In this document: one piece after another, positions 28,154 through 37,849 of the stretch
Position numbering within the stretch: the first letter of the stretch is position 1
How the letters are laid out: each line of letters opens with the position of its first letter
DNA from: Cytophagales bacterium
GTDB taxonomy: Bacteria; Bacteroidota; Bacteroidia; Cytophagales; Cyclobacteriaceae
Reading direction: 5' to 3'
Length of the DNA: 50,713 bases
NCBI GenBank assembly: GCA_022360055.1
Contig: JAKSDO010000029.1
Span: 1 to 50,713, forward strand
Notes under the pieces: generated by a model
What the model was told of the DNA's origin: nothing
Database searches by the model: none
What the model saw: the letters and a program-made list of their open reading frames with translations, nothing else
Program-made: the position numbers and the translations under genes

Positions 28154-29401
28154 ATGTTTGACATCGACAAGTGGCAGGAGATCCTCTTTACCATACGGAA
28201 AAATAAGCTCAGAACTTTTCTTACGGCATTCAGCGTCGCATGGGGGATCTTTATACTTATTATTCTTCTCGGTGTGGGAACCGGCCTGCAGCGCGGAGTC
28301 GAATATGATTTCAGGAACGACGCCATCAACAGCATCCGGATTTCTGCAGGACAGACAAGTCTCCCATACAAAGGTTTGCAGCCCGGCCGGCGGTGGAGCC
28401 TGAAATCGGAAGATTATCGGGACATTAAAAATAAGATAAAAGGCGTGGAGCATGCGACGGCAAGATTTCATTGCCGGGGAGACTTTACCGTTCGATATCG
28501 GCACAAATACGCTTCGTTCAATGTCCGCGGCGTAAGCCCCGATATGATGTATATCGAAAATCAAACACCCGTACTGGGGAGATATATAAACAGGCTCGAT
28601 TTGCAGTCGCGCAGAAAGGTGGCAGTCATTGGCACCAAAGTCGTTGAAGGTCTCTTTGATAAGGGAGCAAATCCTATTGGAAAATGGATCGATATAAGCG
28701 GGGTGCAATACCGGGTCGTAGGCGTTTACAAAGATCAGGGCGAAGAAGGAGAAATGAAGAATATCCTGATCCCATTAAGCACCGCCCAGGTAGCTTACAA
28801 TGCAAAAAATACGGTGCACACAATTATGTATACGGTCGGAGATGCCTCGGTTAAAGAAAGTATTGCCATGGCAGATCAGACGCGGGAAATGCTTTCGGAA
28901 AAATACCGTTTCGACCCGAAGGACCAACGGGCAATTTATATCGGAAACAATTTGGAAAACTTCCGGAAATTCAAAAATCTGTTTTTGGGCGTAAAAGCAT
29001 TCTTATGGGTCATCGGATTATTTACGATCATTGCGGGAATTGTCGGCGTAAGCAACATCATGTACATCGTCATCAAAGACCGGACCCGTGAAATCGGGGT
29101 GCGCAAGGCCATCGGAGCCCCACCCGGTTCCATCATTGGCTTATTTCTCCAGGAGTCTATCCTGATCACACTGGTTGCGGGTTACATTGGTCTGATCGCG
29201 GGAATTGCAGTGATCGAATTTGCAAAATGGGCTTTGGTCGCGTTCGATGTTAACGCCCCTTATTTCAAAGATCCCGAAATTGATCTTTTCACCGCGGTTA
29301 TGGCCACGGTGCTGCTGGTTGTTTCCGGAGCCGCGGCCGGCTACTTTCCCGCAAGGAAGGCGGCCGGAGTAGATCCTATTGTAGCACTAAGAGACGAGTA
29401 A
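28154..29401 (+). CDS. MacB-type ABC permease, first copy
   Basis: This 415-residue permease has one N-terminal membrane helix (about 20-40), a large periplasmic MacB domain (about 45-280) and three C-terminal helices of the FtsX domain. The coupling helix is marked by DRTREIGVRKAIGA. It starts 11 bases after the ATPase stop. It is a clear paralogue of the following gene: both begin MFD.DKW followed by TIRKNKLRTFLT or TIKKNKLRTFLT. The pair probably form a heterodimer with the single ATPase. Confidence 0.92.
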   Translation: MFDIDKWQEILFTIRKNKLRTFLTAFSVAWGIFILIILLGVGTGLQRGVEYDFRNDAINSIRISAGQTSLPYKGLQPGRRWSLKSEDYRDIKNKIKGVEHATARFHCRGDFTVRYRHKYASFNVRGVSPDMMYIENQTPVLGRYINRLDLQSRRKVAVIGTKVVEGLFDKGANPIGKWIDISGVQYRVVGVYKDQGEEGEMKNILIPLSTAQVAYNAKNTVHTIMYTVGDASVKESIAMADQTREMLSEKYRFDPKDQRAIYIGNNLENFRKFKNLFLGVKAFLWVIGLFTIIAGIVGVSNIMYIVIKDRTREIGVRKAIGAPPGSIIGLFLQESILITLVAGYIGLIAGIAVIEFAKWALVAFDVNAPYFKDPEIDLFTAVMATVLLVVSGAAAGYFPARKAAGVDPIVALRDE

Positions 29402-29406
29402 AGCGA

Positions 29407-30663
29407 ATGTTTGACAGAGATAAGTGGGTGGAAATATTTGATACCATTAAGAAGAACAAGCTTCGTACCTTTTTGACGATGTTCGGCGTTTTCTGGGGTA
29501 TATTTATGCTGATGATCCTCATGGGGTCCGGCAACGGACTGGAAAATGGGGTTCATGAAGAATTCGGAGGCTGGGCGACAAACAGCGGGTTTATATGGAG
29601 GGGAAGGACCACCATGCCCTACAATGGCCTTCAGCCGGGCAGATATGTGGAATTCCGCAATGAAGACCGGGATCTGTTGCTAAACACGGTCGGGGAACTG
29701 GAATACCTGGTCCCGAGGAATAGCCGTCAGCTCCCCGGCAATAACGTAGTCCGGGCCGACCGGTCCGGAGCCTTCAGAATTTACGGCGACTACCCGGAAA
29801 TACGACATATTCAAGTTGTCCGCATTGTTCAGGGAAGACATCTCAACAAATTGGACATCAAACACCGGCGGAAAAACGCAGTAATCGGAGATTATGTACG
29901 AAGGGTGCTGTTCCGGGACGATGAAGACCCGGTTGGCGAATACATCATTGCCAACGGGGTGTATTTTCAGGTCGTTGGAGTGTTCAGATCACCGCGCAAA
30001 GGCGATCAGGCAGAAAGAGACGAGCAGAGCATCTATACCCCGTTTACAACATTTCAGCAGGCATTTAGCTACGGCAGCCATGTCGGATGGTTTGCTTTCA
30101 CGGCAAAGCCGGGAAAATCGGTCGCGGCAGCAGAGCAAAAAATCCGAAAAGTGTTGATGGACAAGCACAACATCCACCCCCGCGATATTAACGCGCTGGG
30201 ATCCAATAATGTACAGGAAGACTGGGACAGGATCAACAGGCTATTTAACGGAATCGATATCTTTACCTGGATCGTAGGGGTCGGCACGTTGCTCGCCGGG
30301 GTTATCGGTGTGAGCAACATCATGCTCATCACCGTAAAAGAGCGAACAAAAGAAATCGGGATCCGGAAATCTCTGGGGGCGACGCCATTTTCCATTATCG
30401 GCCTGGTAATTCAGGAATCGGTTTTCATTACCCTTGCGGCCGGTTATTTTGGCCTGCTGAGCGGCGTACTTCTGTTGAGCGGAATTTCATATGGCCTGGA
30501 AGCCTTTGAAATTGAGACGGGAATGTTCTCCAGGCCGGAGGTAAACCTCAGGACAGCGTGTATGTCGCTCCTGGTATTGGTGGTCTGCGGGGCCCTGGCC
30601 GGATTATTTCCGGCGTCCAAAGCCGCCAGGATAAATCCGGTCGAAGCATTGCACGCGGAATAA
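29407..30663 (+). CDS. MacB-type ABC permease, second copy
   Basis: This 418-residue protein has the same layout as the preceding permease: an N-terminal helix, a periplasmic MacB domain and a three-helix FtsX domain with ERTKEIGIRKSLGA. It starts only five bases after the first copy. The first 30 residues of the two proteins are nearly alignable, and the periplasmic domains diverge more. This points to an old tandem duplication with specialisation of the two halves of a heterodimeric transporter. Confidence 0.92.
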   Translation: MFDRDKWVEIFDTIKKNKLRTFLTMFGVFWGIFMLMILMGSGNGLENGVHEEFGGWATNSGFIWRGRTTMPYNGLQPGRYVEFRNEDRDLLLNTVGELEYLVPRNSRQLPGNNVVRADRSGAFRIYGDYPEIRHIQVVRIVQGRHLNKLDIKHRRKNAVIGDYVRRVLFRDDEDPVGEYIIANGVYFQVVGVFRSPRKGDQAERDEQSIYTPFTTFQQAFSYGSHVGWFAFTAKPGKSVAAAEQKIRKVLMDKHNIHPRDINALGSNNVQEDWDRINRLFNGIDIFTWIVGVGTLLAGVIGVSNIMLITVKERTKEIGIRKSLGATPFSIIGLVIQESVFITLAAGYFGLLSGVLLLSGISYGLEAFEIETGMFSRPEVNLRTACMSLLVLVVCGALAGLFPASKAARINPVEALHAE

Positions 30664-30700
30664 TTTTGTATAAACACGGGAAGCATATAAGTTAGTATTC

Positions 30701-31774
30701 ATGAAAAAAGTAATAGGTAGTTTAGTCGCATTAGTTTTTGTCGCAAGTTTTATAGCTGTCGGATATGTTCTAATTAAAAAGTCGATCAGGCCGGATGAGG
30801 TATTTGAAAGCGCCTCGCCTTTTTACGCAGATATTGTAAGCAAAACGGTTGCGACCGGCTCCATAACACCGCGCAAAGAGATCGATCTCAAAAGCCAGGT
30901 ATCGGGGGTTGTGGAAACACTGTATGTCGAAGCCGGAGATATCGTTGGAAATAACGATATCATCGCAAAGATCAAGATTATTCCCGATGTGGTTATGCTG
31001 AATAATGCCGAGATGAGGCTAAAGGCGGCCCTGATCAATTTTAAAAATGCCCATACCGAAATGGAACGACAAAACCAACTGTACGCCGAAAACGTTATTT
31101 CGGAGCTTGAATACAACCGGCACAAACTCGAGTATCAATTGCGCCAGCAAGAAGTCGAAGCGGCAGAGAACAACCTCGAGCTCATAAAAGAAGGTGCGTC
31201 GAAAAATACCGGAACCGTGTCGAATGTGGTCCGATCTACTGCAGAAGGCATGGTTATCGACGTGCCGGTAAAAGAAGGGTCTTTTGTAATTGAATCAAAC
31301 ACCTTCAACGAGGGGACGACCATCGCAACGGTAGCAAATATGAAAGATATTATTTTTGAGGGAAAAGTGGACGAATCCGAAGTTGGAAAAATCCATGAAG
31401 GGATGATGCTGGACCTGAAGATCGGAGCGCTCCAGGAGGAAAAAATCCGGGCCGAACTGGAGTATATCTCTCCCAAGGGAATCGAAGAGGACGGGGCCAT
31501 TCAGTTTGAAATAAAGGCGGCGGTAAACCTGAAAAGCGATCTATTCCTGAGGGCGGGATACAGTGCCAACGCCGATATCGTACTTGATCGGCGCGATAGC
31601 GTCCTGGCGATAAAGGAAAGCGATATTTATTTCGATGCGGATAAAATCTTTGTAGATGTCGTAGCGGGCGAACAGGAGTACAGGAAAACCGAAATCAAAA
31701 CCGGCTTGTCGGACGGCATAAATATCGAGATCCTGGAAGGGCTGGATGCAAATCAAAAGATTAAAAAGCTATAA
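30701..31774 (+). CDS. Periplasmic adaptor (MacA/HlyD family)
   Basis: This 357-residue membrane-fusion protein has an N-terminal anchor (about 5-25), a lipoyl-like half at about 60-90 (LKSQVSGVVETLYVEAGD), a helical hairpin (about 95-165), the second lipoyl half (AEGMVIDVPVKEGSFV) and beta-barrel domains. It should join the MacB-like permeases to an outer-membrane channel. No TolC-type channel gene is in the operon, so a channel encoded elsewhere must be used. The gene lies 37 bases after the second permease. In many MacAB operons the adaptor comes first, but here it comes last. Confidence 0.92.
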   Translation: MKKVIGSLVALVFVASFIAVGYVLIKKSIRPDEVFESASPFYADIVSKTVATGSITPRKEIDLKSQVSGVVETLYVEAGDIVGNNDIIAKIKIIPDVVMLNNAEMRLKAALINFKNAHTEMERQNQLYAENVISELEYNRHKLEYQLRQQEVEAAENNLELIKEGASKNTGTVSNVVRSTAEGMVIDVPVKEGSFVIESNTFNEGTTIATVANMKDIIFEGKVDESEVGKIHEGMMLDLKIGALQEEKIRAELEYISPKGIEEDGAIQFEIKAAVNLKSDLFLRAGYSANADIVLDRRDSVLAIKESDIYFDADKIFVDVVAGEQEYRKTEIKTGLSDGINIEILEGLDANQKIKKL

Positions 31775-31861
31775 CGTTCCTGAAACCGCACCGTAGTCTC
31801 CCATTCGCAATCGTAAGTCTGCGCCCTGCAAGCTTCAGGATGTAACGCGCGCAGAAATTAA

Positions 31862-31887
31862 AAAGGCCCGGTTTTCGCCAGGCCTTT
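31862..31887. terminator. Bidirectional terminator hairpin
   Basis: AAAGGCC (31862-31868) and GGCCTTT (31881-31887) pair perfectly, with two more G-C pairs inside one mismatch and a TTTTCG loop. It lies between the convergent ends of the adaptor gene and the small exported helical protein gene. It suits termination in both directions, although the T-run is short. Confidence 0.65.
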
Positions 31888-31907
31888 ATGATTATTGGAA
31901 ACCGCTC

Positions 31908-32345
31908 TTACTTCATGGCATCAAGATATGCCTGGAATTTGGATTTTTTGTCCGCATCTGCAGAAATTGCAGCCTTTGTAGCTTTGTACTTTGCAGCGCC
32001 CATGGCATTCGCAGCCAACAATTTCACCACATCCGTAGCCGCTTTCTTCTTTTTGTCAATTTGTTTGTTCACTACTTCCAGAAACTTTTGCTCCCACTCT
32101 TCTGCACCTTCTCCTTTTGATTTTTGCAATTCCTGAAATCGTTGGCCGGTCATTCCCTCCTGTTTTTCAATCATGCCGTTTACCATGGGGCTGATGCCTT
32201 CGGTAATACTGTTTTTCGCAAGTTCAATAATTGCAAAATTCTTAATGTCGGCATCGGTCACTTCGTCCTGGGCATAGGACTGCGTCGATGCAATGGTTAA
32301 TAACACTCCCAAAGCCAACATACCAGTTGTTAATTTTCTCACCAT
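31908..32345 (-). CDS. Small exported helical protein, possibly DUF4168-like
   Basis: This 145-residue protein has a signal peptide (1-25, ending SYAQ) and a mature part that is almost wholly helical, Lys/Ala-rich and without cysteine. The opening DEVTDADIKNFAIIELA recalls the DUF4168 pattern, but this is a weak resemblance. It is probably periplasmic. It lies 120 bases downstream of the TonB-dependent receptor gene on the same strand and may have its own promoter. Function is unknown. Confidence 0.6.
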   Translation of the reverse strand: MVRKLTTGMLALGVLLTIASTQSYAQDEVTDADIKNFAIIELAKNSITEGISPMVNGMIEKQEGMTGQRFQELQKSKGEGAEEWEQKFLEVVNKQIDKKKKAATDVVKLLAANAMGAAKYKATKAAISADADKKSKFQAYLDAMK

Positions 32346-32465
32346 AGTTCCTTAATTTTTCATTTTTATAATTATTAATTTAATTTTAGCTTGCTAATAT
32401 AGTAAAAATCAATAATTAATGGATTCTTAATAAAATTTTGAGTAGTAATTAGAAATAATTGATTG

Positions 32466-34853
32466 CTAAAATTTTAAATTAGCCCGGATATTGAGGAATC
32501 TTTGAGACAGCGAATTCGGCACGGCATAATAATTGCCGGATACATCGGTGACCCAATAATACGATATTGTGTTTTGGTTGCCCGTTAGGTTCAGGACCTC
32601 CGCACTTATCCATAGCGATTCAAATAACGTCTTTTCTTTCCCAATTCCAAACCGGATCAATTTTGAGAATCCGATATCAATTCGTTGATATTCACTGCCT
32701 CTGAACGAATTTCTGAATTCGGGATTTTGCGGGGGAGAAAATGGAAGACCTGTCGAGTACAACAATCGAAGATACACCCGGAATGTCGGAAGGTTCGGGA
32801 GGTGATCCTGAAAAAATATGGCGGCATTCAATCGCTGATCCGACGGCCTGGGGATATAACCCCTGCGATCGGTCTCCAGGTCTTCCCCGGTCGACAAAAC
32901 ACCTAAACTAAACCAGGACTCATCCCCGGGGATAAATTCGCCGCTCAACCTGAAATCGATGCCGGCGGCATACGCCTTTGCCATGTTATCGGCAAAATAC
33001 CTGATTCGTACGTTTTCGATATCATAAGGATTCACATCCCATAAATATTTGTAGTAAACCTCTGCAATAAATTTGAAAGGCCTCCCCCACCTGGAGAAAT
33101 TCACGTCCATCCCGACGATTCCGTGCAGGGATTTTTGGGCCTTGAGATTATGGTTAATCGCTCCATCGGCGTTTCTGAATTCGCGGTAAAACGGCGCCTG
33201 CTGGTACATACCTGCCGACGCCCGGAATACGGTATGCCGAAGCCTCACCGGATTCCAGGCGTACTGGATTCTCGGACTTATCAGCACTTCGTCGCCGGAG
33301 GTTTGAAACAACGCTCTCAGCCCGTAAGTCAACGTATGCCGGGAATTCAGTTCCGTATGGTTTTGCAAATAGGCATGCACTCTGGAATAGCTGAGGTCCG
33401 ATTCGGATTTCACCGCATTGGAAATCGTAACGTAATCGGCCGAATCTATAAACCCATATTCGTTAAGCCGGTCTTCAAAGTCGTGAAAACCGTAACCTAC
33501 CCCGAACTCCAGGATATTCGCGTCGTCGAGGATAAGCTCATTGCGGGATTCGATATTCAGCAATTTTGCATTCAGAAGATTCCGGCCCGAAAAATAGTTT
33601 GTCCCGATTCCTATATTGGTCATACATTCATTAAATCCGGCGGACCCCGGATTATTATCGACCGTACACAAGAGATACCCGCTTTCTATATCATAGTATT
33701 CCCGTTCTCTGGAATAAACACCGGACAGGATCAAATGACTTTTCCAGCGGCTCGAGAACCGGTGGCTTAATCGTAGCCCGCTTTGCCAGGTGTCATAGGT
33801 CAGCCGCTCCTGTCCTTCAAAGGCCATAAACAGTCTAAGCTGGTTGTCGAACGTTCCAAAGGTTGTCTCCCTGCTTGTGGGCCGCACCAGATACCTGTTC
33901 TGGGCGTATGAAAAGAGCGCGCCGATTTCCGTATTACCAGGTGCTCCCTTATTGGAGATGTCAAAATTCACATAGCCCTGGATATCGGTAAATTTCGGCC
34001 GATATTCTCCTTTTGTCTCCAACGTGTTGAGCAAATACGTCGAAGATTTATGCCGGGTTCCCACCAAGTAACTGATCCGTCGATTATTTGTTATCCCTTC
34101 TATGTGGGCGGAACCGCCAAGCAACCCGATATTCACCGATCCTCCGGTTTTTTCCGGGTTCTTGTAATTGATATTCAGGGCGGAAGCCAACCCATCTCCG
34201 TATTTGGATTCCCATCCTCCGGATGAAAACTCGATGCCCCCGGTCAAGTCGATATTTATAAAACTTAATCCTTCCTGCTGGCCGGCTGTGATGATTTGCG
34301 GACGGTAGACCGGAATGTTATTGACATAGACGAGATTCTCATCAAAGTTTCCTCCTCTTACGGTATAACCGGTCGAAAGCTCATTGTTGCTCGACACCCC
34401 GGGAAGCGTAATAAGCATGTTGCTTATATCCTGAAACGGTGCCGGCATAAATTGAGCGTTGATCGGATCGAGATGAAAGGTGCTCGCATTTTGACCGGAT
34501 TCCTCAATTCCGGTAACCCTTACCTGATCGAGCACCCGAAGCGTATCTTCAAGGATTACCTTAAAACTATCAAAATCTTCGATGGTTGAAACCGGAACGA
34601 TCTTGTCCTTATATTGTAAATGGCGGAATATCAGATTTCTGCCCTTGTCCCCTTCCTTGATCTCAATATTGAATGCTCCGCGACTGTCCGATATTGTTCC
34701 GGAATTTGTCCCGTCTACAACGATTGAAACATCGGGCACGGGCCTGTTTTTTGCATCGTATATGTTGCCGGACAATAAGAGACGGCTTTGCTGGCAAACA
34801 ACCGTTTTGCTTCCGGCGATAAAGATCAGAAAAAAAAGAAGGAGAAATCTCAT
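32466..34853 (-). CDS. TonB-dependent receptor with carboxypeptidase-like N-terminal domain
   Basis: This 795-residue outer-membrane receptor has a signal peptide (1-21). A carboxypeptidase-regulatory-like domain follows (about 26-110, LSGNIYDAKNRPVPDVSIVV), then the plug (about 115-235, with ISNMLITLPGVSS and TGYTVRGGNFDENLVYVN) and a 22-strand barrel ending LNIRANLKF. It imports a ligand using TonB energy. There is no SusD partner gene, so it is not a classic polysaccharide utilisation pair. It is the last gene of a run starting at mnmA and lies 12 bases after rpe. The ligand is unknown. Confidence 0.9.
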   Translation of the reverse strand: MRFLLLFFLIFIAGSKTVVCQQSRLLLSGNIYDAKNRPVPDVSIVVDGTNSGTISDSRGAFNIEIKEGDKGRNLIFRHLQYKDKIVPVSTIEDFDSFKVILEDTLRVLDQVRVTGIEESGQNASTFHLDPINAQFMPAPFQDISNMLITLPGVSSNNELSTGYTVRGGNFDENLVYVNNIPVYRPQIITAGQQEGLSFINIDLTGGIEFSSGGWESKYGDGLASALNINYKNPEKTGGSVNIGLLGGSAHIEGITNNRRISYLVGTRHKSSTYLLNTLETKGEYRPKFTDIQGYVNFDISNKGAPGNTEIGALFSYAQNRYLVRPTSRETTFGTFDNQLRLFMAFEGQERLTYDTWQSGLRLSHRFSSRWKSHLILSGVYSREREYYDIESGYLLCTVDNNPGSAGFNECMTNIGIGTNYFSGRNLLNAKLLNIESRNELILDDANILEFGVGYGFHDFEDRLNEYGFIDSADYVTISNAVKSESDLSYSRVHAYLQNHTELNSRHTLTYGLRALFQTSGDEVLISPRIQYAWNPVRLRHTVFRASAGMYQQAPFYREFRNADGAINHNLKAQKSLHGIVGMDVNFSRWGRPFKFIAEVYYKYLWDVNPYDIENVRIRYFADNMAKAYAAGIDFRLSGEFIPGDESWFSLGVLSTGEDLETDRRGYIPRPSDQRLNAAIFFQDHLPNLPTFRVYLRLLYSTGLPFSPPQNPEFRNSFRGSEYQRIDIGFSKLIRFGIGKEKTLFESLWISAEVLNLTGNQNTISYYWVTDVSGNYYAVPNSLSQRFLNIRANLKF

Positions 34854-34865
34854 GAAATGCGATCT

Positions 34866-35525
34866 CTAGTTGACCAGAGATTTAAGTTCAGATATCGTAT
34901 CTATTGAGTTTTCACCATTAAAAATTACACTTCCGACCACCATCACATCAACACCGCAGGATTTTAATTTCGCAATGTTGTGATGCGAAACGCCGCCGTC
35001 AACCTGTATCAAAGTTTCAAGCTGATTTTCATTCAGGAATTTTTTCAATTCCTTTACCCGGTCATAGGTTGCTTCTATGAATTTTTGACCGCCAAATCCC
35101 GGAAAAACGGACATGATCAGCACCATATCGACATACGCGCAAAATTCAAATATTTCTTGAACGGGCGTATCGGGATTGAGCGCAATGGCCGGCCGGGCTC
35201 CGCTCTTCCTGATTTCCTTTAATATTGCGATCAGATCTTTGTCTTTGCAGGCTTCGTAATGCACATTTATCAGGTCGGCGCCGGCTTTTCTAAAACCTTC
35301 GATATACTTTTCCGGATTTACGATCATCAGGTGCACGTCCAAGGGTTTTTCTGTGATTTCCTTGGCCGCTTCCACAATCGGAAGACCAAAAGAAATGTTT
35401 GGGACGAATGAGCCATCCATAACATCGAGGTGAATCCAGTCGGCATCGCTTTCATTGATCATGTGAATCGAACTTCCAAGATGTAAAAAATCTGAGTTTA
35501 ATATTGACGGGGCAATCAGGGACAT
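34866..35525 (-). CDS. rpe: Ribulose-phosphate 3-epimerase
   Basis: This TIM-barrel enzyme interconverts ribulose 5-phosphate and xylulose 5-phosphate in the pentose phosphate pathway. The start chosen is MSLIAPSILNSDF, the usual opening of the family, giving 219 residues. The longer frame only adds seven residues upstream that run into the preceding gene's end. Metal and catalytic residues are seen in IHLDVMDGSFVPN, LDVHLMI and IQVDGGV. It sits 10 bases after the subtilase gene and 12 before the receptor gene, so it appears to be part of that operon. Confidence 0.95.
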   Translation of the reverse strand: MSLIAPSILNSDFLHLGSSIHMINESDADWIHLDVMDGSFVPNISFGLPIVEAAKEITEKPLDVHLMIVNPEKYIEGFRKAGADLINVHYEACKDKDLIAILKEIRKSGARPAIALNPDTPVQEIFEFCAYVDMVLIMSVFPGFGGQKFIEATYDRVKELKKFLNENQLETLIQVDGGVSHHNIAKLKSCGVDVMVVGSVIFNGENSIDTISELKSLVN

Positions 35526-35535
35526 AAAAAAAAAT

Positions 35536-37170
35536 TTATAATACAACTAATTTTGATTTCTTCTTTTTGGATCCTTGGACATATGTGAGAATATACGAGC
35601 CGGGCCTCAAAAAGGACACATCCAATTCAATAAGGTCCACTCCTTGTGTGACGCTCAATACTTCCGTTCTTATATAGCTGCCTTTGAGATTATAGAAATT
35701 AAGACTGGCGGCGCTGTTTTCTACCAAAGAATCCGTATAAAAATAGATGATCCGTTTGTTGGTTACCGGATTGGGAAATACGACAAACTTCTCAATGACG
35801 TCGCTTTCGTTCATCTTTATTTTATTATAAGCCCGGATGAAATTAGGTATCCCGTAACCAAGTAACGTATCGGGCGCATCGGCCTGGTGGGAAGTCATTC
35901 GGATGTACTGGATCAACTCCTGATTTGTCAACTGCGGATATGCCTGCCATAATCCGGCAGCCAGGCCGGCCACCATTGGCGCCGAAAAGGAGGTGCCGTT
36001 CGCGTAAATGATCTCCTCGCCCAAAGCAATTTTTACCCGGGCTCCCAACGCGCTGACGTCGGGCTTGATCCGGCCGTCGCTCGTCGGGCCAAAGGAGCTG
36101 AAGTTCGCTTTCTCCAGATCGTACGTCGCCGCCCCGACGGAAATGATCGAATCCGCATCCGCAGGAGCATTTAAATACTTCCAAAAATTGTTTCCTTCAT
36201 TGCCATTGCTGCATACGACCAGCATGCCTTTGGATGAGGCAATGGCAGCAGCCCTCGAAATTACCGCCGTCCTGCCATCCAGATCTTCGTAGGAATAATC
36301 CATGCGATCGTCATCAAAATAGGAATACCCCACGGAAGAATTGATTACATCCACCCCGATGCTGTCGGCATATTCGGCGGCAAAAATCCAGTTATACTCC
36401 TCAATGCTGTATTCCGACCGGACATCTTCCGTCACACATAAGACAATATCCGATGCCGGAGCAGTGCCGGAGTATACTCCTTCTTTATAGCCGGAAATGC
36501 ACGACAGTACTTTCGACCCGTGCACATCATATTGAAATACATTATCGGATCCGCGAATGAAATCCCTGGCAGCGACGAGCTGATCATTGTCGAATAAATG
36601 GGAGAAATAGGATGATCCGTCTACAAGGTCAAAACCCGAATCAAAAACAGCGATCAGTATATTTTTACCCCGATAATCCATTTGATGCATTACATCTGCT
36701 CCGATAAACATATTTTGTTCCAAAGATTCCGCGGCCTCATACCGGGCAATTTCTTTGTTTAGCATTTTTTTCGTTCTGCCTCCGGATGACCCCGAGTCCA
36801 GCCTACCGTGGGCAACCAATTGCACATCCTTAACATAGGAGTAAGATCTGACCTCTTCGGTTTTTGATTCATCCATCTCGACCAACACCCCGTTCAACCA
36901 TTTGGTCTGAAAAAAAACGGAAAGCGCCGGATCACTTTGCAGCCATTGAACGTACTTACCGGAAACCGGGAGGTCGTTGAAAGCGATCACGATGTTTTGC
37001 TTTGTTCTTCGCTGCAACGCTCTTTCGGACAAAAATTCATGAGGCCTGTTTATGGAGTATCCGTTGTCCTCTTTATCGGTGAAAAAGACAATGTAACGGT
37101 TTACAGCGCTTTTGGAAGGCATTGCATAGATCAACAGAAAGCATAATATCAGTATCCTATTCCTTGCCAT
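35536..37170 (-). CDS. Type IX-secreted subtilisin-like peptidase (S8)
   Basis: This 544-residue protein has a signal peptide (1-22), an N-terminal prodomain-like region and a subtilase domain. Its catalytic triad is visible as Asp177 (AVFDSGFD), His217 (DVHGSK) and Ser394 (GTSFSAP), with the oxyanion Asn324 (GNEG). The last 85 residues form a type IX sorting domain with FVVFPNPV and a terminal SKLVVL, so it should be sent across the outer membrane and attached or released. It overlaps the upstream lipoprotein gene by 14 bases. Substrates are unknown, and surface nutrient proteolysis is the general expectation. Confidence 0.92.
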   Translation of the reverse strand: MARNRILILCFLLIYAMPSKSAVNRYIVFFTDKEDNGYSINRPHEFLSERALQRRTKQNIVIAFNDLPVSGKYVQWLQSDPALSVFFQTKWLNGVLVEMDESKTEEVRSYSYVKDVQLVAHGRLDSGSSGGRTKKMLNKEIARYEAAESLEQNMFIGADVMHQMDYRGKNILIAVFDSGFDLVDGSSYFSHLFDNDQLVAARDFIRGSDNVFQYDVHGSKVLSCISGYKEGVYSGTAPASDIVLCVTEDVRSEYSIEEYNWIFAAEYADSIGVDVINSSVGYSYFDDDRMDYSYEDLDGRTAVISRAAAIASSKGMLVVCSNGNEGNNFWKYLNAPADADSIISVGAATYDLEKANFSSFGPTSDGRIKPDVSALGARVKIALGEEIIYANGTSFSAPMVAGLAAGLWQAYPQLTNQELIQYIRMTSHQADAPDTLLGYGIPNFIRAYNKIKMNESDVIEKFVVFPNPVTNKRIIYFYTDSLVENSAASLNFYNLKGSYIRTEVLSVTQGVDLIELDVSFLRPGSYILTYVQGSKKKKSKLVVL

Positions 37171-37849
37171 ATTCCACGATCTGCATATAATATCTTATTC
37201 CGGATTCAATGATTTCGGCGCCGATTGCATCCTGATTATAAATAAGAATAACATTTTCTTTATAAACCATGCCGACATTTTCCGCAAATATTTCCTTTTT
37301 GGAAATCCAATTTACTATAAAATCGGGAAGATACTCATGAATCACGGTCGATGAATTTTCAAATTCCATGTATTTACCCGGGTAGGGCCGCTCAACGCGT
37401 ATCGCTGTAAACGCTTTCGCAAACTTGTCGTTTAATTTGTTCCCGTCCCAGGAAAGACTGTCTTTCATCGGAAAAGACAATTTGACGATGGGAACGTTGT
37501 TCTCCACCATAACGGCCGTTTGAAGATCTTTTCTGGCCGTCCAAAGCGAATCGTTCGTCCAGGGATCATTTTCCTGCATCTTTTTTTTCCGAAGAATTTT
37601 GTACGATTTCCCGTGTTCAAGGTTGGTGAACGTGTCGACGACGCTTTCTTTCAGGAAATAAGAAAAAGAAGCGCTGTCATTTACGGAATAATATCGAACC
37701 CCATCGACTTTGTACACCCGGTATTCACCGACATTCAACGGAAAATAATTCGTCCCGGAAGTATCCGGCATCCCATCTTTTGTTTCCGAACATCCGGAAA
37801 GCAGCAGCCCCAAAAGAAGCGTCAGAAGATAATCGCTAATTTTCGCCAT
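37157..37849 (-). CDS. Hypothetical lipoprotein
   Basis: This is a 230-residue lipoprotein of unknown function. I chose the start at MAKISDYL because it gives a clean signal with lipobox LLSGC (Cys20). An upstream start would add 33 residues that only overlap mnmA. The mature part begins with NYFPLNVGEYRVYKVDG, a beta-rich pattern typical of many Bacteroidota lipoproteins with no assigned role. The chosen start overlaps mnmA by 14 bases, and the stop overlaps the subtilase start by 14 bases. Tight overlap suggests it may help the surface peptidase, but this is inference. Confidence 0.75.
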   Translation of the reverse strand: MAKISDYLLTLLLGLLLSGCSETKDGMPDTSGTNYFPLNVGEYRVYKVDGVRYYSVNDSASFSYFLKESVVDTFTNLEHGKSYKILRKKKMQENDPWTNDSLWTARKDLQTAVMVENNVPIVKLSFPMKDSLSWDGNKLNDKFAKAFTAIRVERPYPGKYMEFENSSTVIHEYLPDFIVNWISKKEIFAENVGMVYKENVILIYNQDAIGAEIIESGIRYYMQIVEYGKE

